DNA of 64,000 bases from HGM10766 sp900757295 (GTDB lineage Bacteria; Bacillota_I; Bacilli_A; RF39; UBA660), in assembly GCA_025992315.1 (NCBI GenBank), contig DAJPHG010000001.1:186001-250000 (forward strand), in the 5' to 3' direction. The notes under the pieces are model-generated. The model ran no database searches. It was not told the origin of the DNA and worked only from the letters and a program-made list of their open reading frames with translations. Position 1 is the stretch's first letter. Every line of letters begins with the position of its first letter. The translations under genes and the position numbers were made by a program. This document shows positions 62,701 through 64,000 of the stretch, piece by piece.

Positions 62701-64000
62701 CTTTGATATCTTGTAAATAATTATTATCTGAATTTAGTGAATATGGAGTAATTTTTGCATAGCCATTTCCTTCTTGCCCAGTTTGAATTTCTTCACCACT
62801 TGTTGTAGGTTGCCCAGTATATTCACCATCTGCAAGTACAACGTGTTTACCAGTGCCAGCTTGTTTTGTAAAACTTGGATTTGAGTCTTTTGTCTTCCAA
62901 CTATATCCCATTCCATCTATCATTACTGTATTAGTAAACTTCTTCTTTGAATAGTGTGTTTCACTATCTGTATGAATTATATTATCTTCTGTTGAATCTT
63001 CTGATATTGAATTTACTCCTGGATGTCCTGATATGTATGAGCTTCCGCCACTACCTGCAGCTGTCATTGGGCCGCCATCGCCGCCGCCGCCTCCTCCGTA
63101 GTAGCCGCCGCCGCCTCCACCACCATATGATGAAGGACCGCCTTCGCCACCTGTACCAAAGGTTCCTGTTTTTCCGCTTTGATTATAACCATACATCCCT
63201 TTGCCGCCTTCTGTTTGTGTTGCTCCCGAGTTTAGAGTGTAACTCCAAGATCCACTGGCATAATATGGAACATCGTAAGAATATAATCCTCCGGCTGCTC
63301 CACCATAACTTTGGCCTGCCCAATCTTCTGCACCGCCGCCGCCAGCGGCTACCATTATACGACTTTTTAAAGAATTAAATTCATTCCAACTACCGTTAGT
63401 TAAACGAATATCTGTTGCTCCTCCTCCGGATAACCCACTAGATCTACCTAAACCTCCACCATTAAATGATGCTTCATGTGGCTTAGAATTACCAACATAA
63501 ATATATAAAATTTCATTTGCATTTAAAATTATATCTCCGCTTGTATATGCACCGTAACCACCTGATTTTCCTGAACTTGCTCCTTGTGCTCCCCATAATT
63601 CTATTTTATATTTCCCTCTTGTTGGTGCTGTAAACGTTTGATAGTCACCAATATATTCATATTCATAAGTTGGATTTGGTTTGCTTCCTTTTTCATAATG
63701 AATTGTATAAACAGTATCAGTACAATGAGGTTCAGAAACTCTAATTGTTACATCTCCTTCTTGAGTTACAATTAGATCATTTCCTTCAATTGTTACTGTA
63801 GCATGTTGATCAAATGCTACTGCATTTAAAGCAATTTCTAAGGCATTGTAATTTAAATCTATATAATAATTAGTTTCATTGCTATCAAATTCTGGTGTCA
63901 ATTCATGGATTTTTGCAGTTTCATTTATTAATTCTAATTCTGCAAGTTTAGTTGTATGCTCATTATCACTTAAATTTGCCCTTTTAACATTAACAGTATA
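53729..64000 (-). CDS. Giant surface protein with glycine-rich modules, about 25 cadherin-like repeats, Big2 and dockerin-like C-terminus (partial, N-terminus outside window)
   Basis: The frame is open to the right edge (the last 33 codons read YTVNVKRANLSDNEHTTKLA and onward), so a TTG near 63901 is not the real start; more than 3420 residues are visible. Order: cadherin-like domain; glycine-rich module 1 (about 63650-62750); two cadherin-like domains; module 2 (about 62150-61230); two more; module 3 (about 60640-59810); then about 20 tandem PF12733-type repeats, a Big2 Ig-like domain (ITDIVINSPILMEVGEVIEL), and a dockerin-like end (GEINGDGEINVKDYNAAVNH, then IINVKDSNKIKNKILKK). The glycine-rich modules begin YTGDYQTFTAP..G.Y..ELWGAQG and hold GGGGGGYYGGGGGG runs. 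They resemble the ALK/LTK ligand-binding region (PF12810), which folds as poly-glycine helices. No enzyme or sorting signal is seen. Confidence 0.85.
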   Translation of the reverse strand, partial: YTVNVKRANLSDNEHTTKLAELELINETAKIHELTPEFDSNETNYYIDLNYNALEIALNAVAFDQHATVTIEGNDLIVTQEGDVTIRVSEPHCTDTVYTIHYEKGSKPNPTYEYEYIGDYQTFTAPTRGKYKIELWGAQGASSGKSGGYGAYTSGDIILNANEILYIYVGNSKPHEASFNGGGLGRSSGLSGGGATDIRLTNGSWNEFNSLKSRIMVAAGGGGAEDWAGQSYGGAAGGLYSYDVPYYASGSWSYTLNSGATQTEGGKGMYGYNQSGKTGTFGTGGEGGPSSYGGGGGGGYYGGGGGGDGGPMTAAGSGGSSYISGHPGVNSISEDSTEDNIIHTDSETHYSKKKFTNTVMIDGMGYSWKTKDSNPSFTKQAGTGKHVVLADGEYTGQPTTSGEEIQTGQEGNGYAKITPYSLNSDNNYLQDIKVSSGTLSPSFSATKYEYDLILDKEVRELDIEAIVSDESSTVTGSGHYAIKYNETTTIQFIVTSTSGNTRTYIVNVKRKQLEDNEHTSRLADLDFVISKDDVVPILEPNFDSNTFEYNVSLAPNMIYLDVKAGAYDKEAKISIEGTGMIIASSGDIKITVTEPNSDTSTYLIHYKKEQLSQEEYTYNYTGDYQTFTAPIRGNYRFELWGAQGANASSKPGGLGAYTKGNIFLEKGETLYIYVGDSKTHQVSYNGGGLGRSNGFSGGGATDVRLTSGPWNNFASLKSRIMVAAGGGGAEDWGGQSYGGAAGGLYSYDVPYYASGSWYYTLNTGATQTEGGKGMYGYNQSGKTGTFGAGGEGGPSSYGGGGGGGYYGGGGGGDGGPMTAAGSGGSSYISGHPGVNSISEDSTEDNIIHTDSETHYSKKKFTNTVMIDGMGYSWKTKDSNPSFTKQAGTGRHVVLADSEYTGQPTTNGEGIQTGQEGYGYAKVTPLFQSKNNYLLNLETDYGAFDKEFSPFEMEYTLTLDKYEQHFTLTGTVADENAEVSGLGKYEINLGETKVININVTALNGEVRTYRITVTRGNLNDNEHSTKLVSLKINNNKFTLTPEFISSKTKYKLEVPYSTIALDVEAIPYDKTATIKIEGNGYLNKHEDNIVKIIVTHPEVETTTYEVTVSREQDVEGITNNYACTNSYQTFTAPGSTYYKVQLWGASGGYGRTDWALKYRGGYGAYTEGEIYLSKGQKLYVYVGCIGEIGGTQLSHIGGAGGFNGGSNGGNDANRDSAPEPGGGGGGATDIRLTPTSKANIWNEFNSLKSRIMVAAGGGGGSYYGIGGAGGSLQGIAGYGNKTVPNQTSGYAFGYGMPGIPNYIGSGGAGGGYYGGYTAESYSGTGGNSFVSGCEDCVAIDENSTSDNIIASDSNKHYSNYIFSKIKMATGEENQPNPQGGYQTGNDKDGYAIITASTSRSENNFLKSLSVDNQTLTPEFDKLTKEYNVTVDPDDTSITINAELDDEKAVLVGTGTFNVEAGTNSYSLFVTAENGDIRVYTINVTRDKSNTSNPLNIKITGLVESLCSVKDEYCNLTPSFNPKSHTYELKVPSRIKQLGFEVEKSNINQSVNGDGINLLEQGENKIEIKITSEDGTSTSVYTYNVIRDMAGDNNIDNLVIVNPPTELDFKPEIADYYISVPETTSNLELQIDLADSNATYEVVGNENFQLGLNIVKINVTAQNGDVKTYTLNVYQEQSGNTFLSSIKVSHDDTIYPLTPEFNKVISNYIINVPNDVDNVNIEVTKEHALTTVSGDGNVKLNTGTNKVNLVSTASDGSVQIYELYIIRAKSNDATLKSLDVLESELNPSFDPETEKYNLDVNSKITSLNINAVVNNPKATYKISGNNGFTLGQNKVTITVTAENGTKKTYTLNVNKIASSNNYLSSLTIDKYDMSGIFNKETEEYNIVFEDKIPSIKVSATPEDSTAKVSKTGIYNIKTGTNKIKIIVTAEDGSTRTYTLNIFQTGNKNNNLISLVTSSSNQLTPTFNKDTLKYNIDVDNNEDEITVIGVAEDSKAVVTGNGTYHLDTGNNTISIVVTPEEGEEKTYEIVVNRKKSSNADASLIIAKESVLDPKFDKDTTMYYLKVLEDVTSLSLNVELDDETATYEVTGNSDFVIGHNTVNVIVTAEDKTQKTYVLDVLRQAKGTTSDKLESLTVNKGTLSPTFDKETIYYNVDVDYETTDITIDAIAEDKNAKVEGTGDYELKLGKNVLSVSVTSTEDVVRYYQVIVNRKRKTEARLSSLQVTDSSLDPNFDKDTFEYSLKTNYNSLSIKAIPLDKDATYKIINNQDLNVGNHDVIVRVTAQDGITTQDYVLHVQREKSLNNNLKSLEVQDYKIDPEFSKTTTIYKLNVDHDVNNIVINATAEDANATIAGDGTVDLNMGKNYIDVIVTSEAGTKKVYTIIVNREASGNNYLSSLIPSTGSLTPNFDKETNNYQVEVDYDIEEITIFATPEDAAATITGLQKYKLSVGDNKISITVTAEDGSTNIYNVNVIRKSIVSSKILNLTVDNYNLEEEFSPNLYDYTLTVDNETQNINLNVELMDKNATYKIIGNNNLTVGMNIIKIEVTDSEGKETSTYTLNVNKKNYSNNFLNYIYPSVGELSPTFDKETLSYTVEVESDVTAIDIFAAAEIETNTVEGTGHYQLNSGDNKIELKVISSNNISRSYFVNVIRKKSSSNDLTSLTIKANDEVQSLSPTFDKETLDYEVNVPVGTNNVEVLATASENASISGIGKKTIVVGRNEVNIIVTSESGLVKTYTITINREASNDNKLLNIIPSIGSLDPVFNSDQQEYTLMLNASASMLSFNVITSDANAKVSGIDSELITDGSSIREIKVTAENNDVRIYKINVYKDKMDEARLSNLEINGYKFNEEFNEDKYNYTITLPNSVSTILANDVIATPIDSRANISKTDSLVLKTSSTNIYSVIVTAKDGFTKKTYTIEISREKSSDSSLAKLEFANGKITPDFTSNNKEYTLILDKDVSQIKNSDVTAIPTDDEATVTIPETFDYSSNNDTYEIKVESADKSTNTTYIIHVKPNKSNINILDSLTINHGILTPEFNSDVNEYTVDLTEDIEEIEINATADPSASITGTGKFKVISGENIFDIVVTAEDGSVNTYTIKANKAKSSNNNVVNIIPSHSSLTPTYNNDIDSYQVEVDESVDEIDFDVILEKETANVIGNKDISLNYGENNVTITVTAEDGSIRNINITVIRNKLITDIVINSPILMEVGEVIELNPTILPEDATNKELEFESSDISIVKFENNKLIALAIGDTKITISSKKNKEIKTTVDVSVLNLKLESSEYDIIRDDTLYPYILGAELKESLAQFKTKLRNKPELIHFYSADNTEITDLENEVVKTGSYITLEFKNKEYDKIYIVVRGEINGDGEINVKDYNAAVNHTLKKEILENYWFASGNVEEENEKIINVKDSNKIKNKILKKIESLNPSK
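61230..61960. repeat. Near-identical DNA repeat inside the giant gene, copy 2
   Basis: Encodes glycine-rich module 2. It aligns with 62745-63475 at a constant offset of 1515 bases (505 codons), with long stretches of identity, for example around TCTATCATTACTGTATTAGT (61408 onward and 62923 onward). The Gly runs use GGC/GGA codons and make this the most GC-rich part of the window. Confidence 0.85.
62745..63475. repeat. Near-identical DNA repeat inside the giant gene, copy 1
   Basis: Encodes glycine-rich module 1; partner of 61230-61960. The sequence outside the glycine-rich block is much more diverged between the two 1515-base units, which points to recent gene conversion or duplication restricted to the module core. 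Confidence 0.85.

Noticed and set aside
63880..63901. TTG at 63901 as the start of the largest surface protein
   Set aside because: The frame continues without stop to the window edge with normal cadherin-like sequence, and there is no ribosome site or signal peptide at this position.

Overview
The window is very AT-rich, its genes carry clear Shine-Dalgarno sequences (AGGAGG variants), and TGA is used as a stop (for example at 20131-20133 and 41406-41408). It holds a Gram-positive type VII secretion locus and the core block rplI-dnaB-M23-walJ-rlmH. I infer an uncultured low-GC Firmicute (Bacillota), probably a host-associated Bacilli or Mollicutes-like lineage with the standard code. The species cannot be named from this window.

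Layout. 1-3.6 kb: a MarR-controlled heterodimeric ABC exporter and a divergent TetR regulator. 3.6-6.4 kb: surface or hypothetical genes. 6.4-10.8 kb: metal and oxidative stress functions, namely an ArsR/SmtB sensor with a Zn/Cd P-type ATPase, then a Fur/PerR regulator, rubrerythrin and a protein resembling base-hypermodification enzymes. 10.8-22.2 kb: an accessory region with an XRE regulator, zinc-ribbon membrane proteins (one with Ltp superinfection-exclusion repeats), an MFS transporter, a ClpX-like ATPase, and four short gene cassettes (NADAR, HD, ABC, hypotheticals, HD). Each cassette ends in a hairpin followed by TGGAGC, and the last one abuts tRNA-Gly(TCC). 22.2-30.8 kb: asnB and a compact type VII secretion locus with two duplicated pairs of small helical substrates, one pair behind a promoter with a poly-G spacer. 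30.8-45.5 kb: housekeeping and envelope genes (tex, deacetylase, GtrA, glycosyltransferase, MBL hydrolase, LemA, ung, rlmH, walJ, M23 peptidase, dnaB, rplI).

45.6-64.0 kb: three co-oriented surface-protein genes fill the end of the window. They are a membrane-anchored cohesin-like protein; a 2168-residue protein with a cohesin-like N-terminus, about 20 cadherin-like beta-sandwich repeats and a C-terminal dockerin; and an even larger protein (more than 3420 residues, running off the window) with three ALK/LTK-like glycine-rich modules, about 25 of the same beta-sandwich repeats, a Big2 domain and a dockerin-like C-terminus. Together they suggest a non-enzymatic cohesin-dockerin surface scaffold built from giant fibres.

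The most interesting points are this scaffold, the cassette array beside tRNA-Gly, the poly-G promoter of the secretion substrates, and the stripped-down type VII locus.
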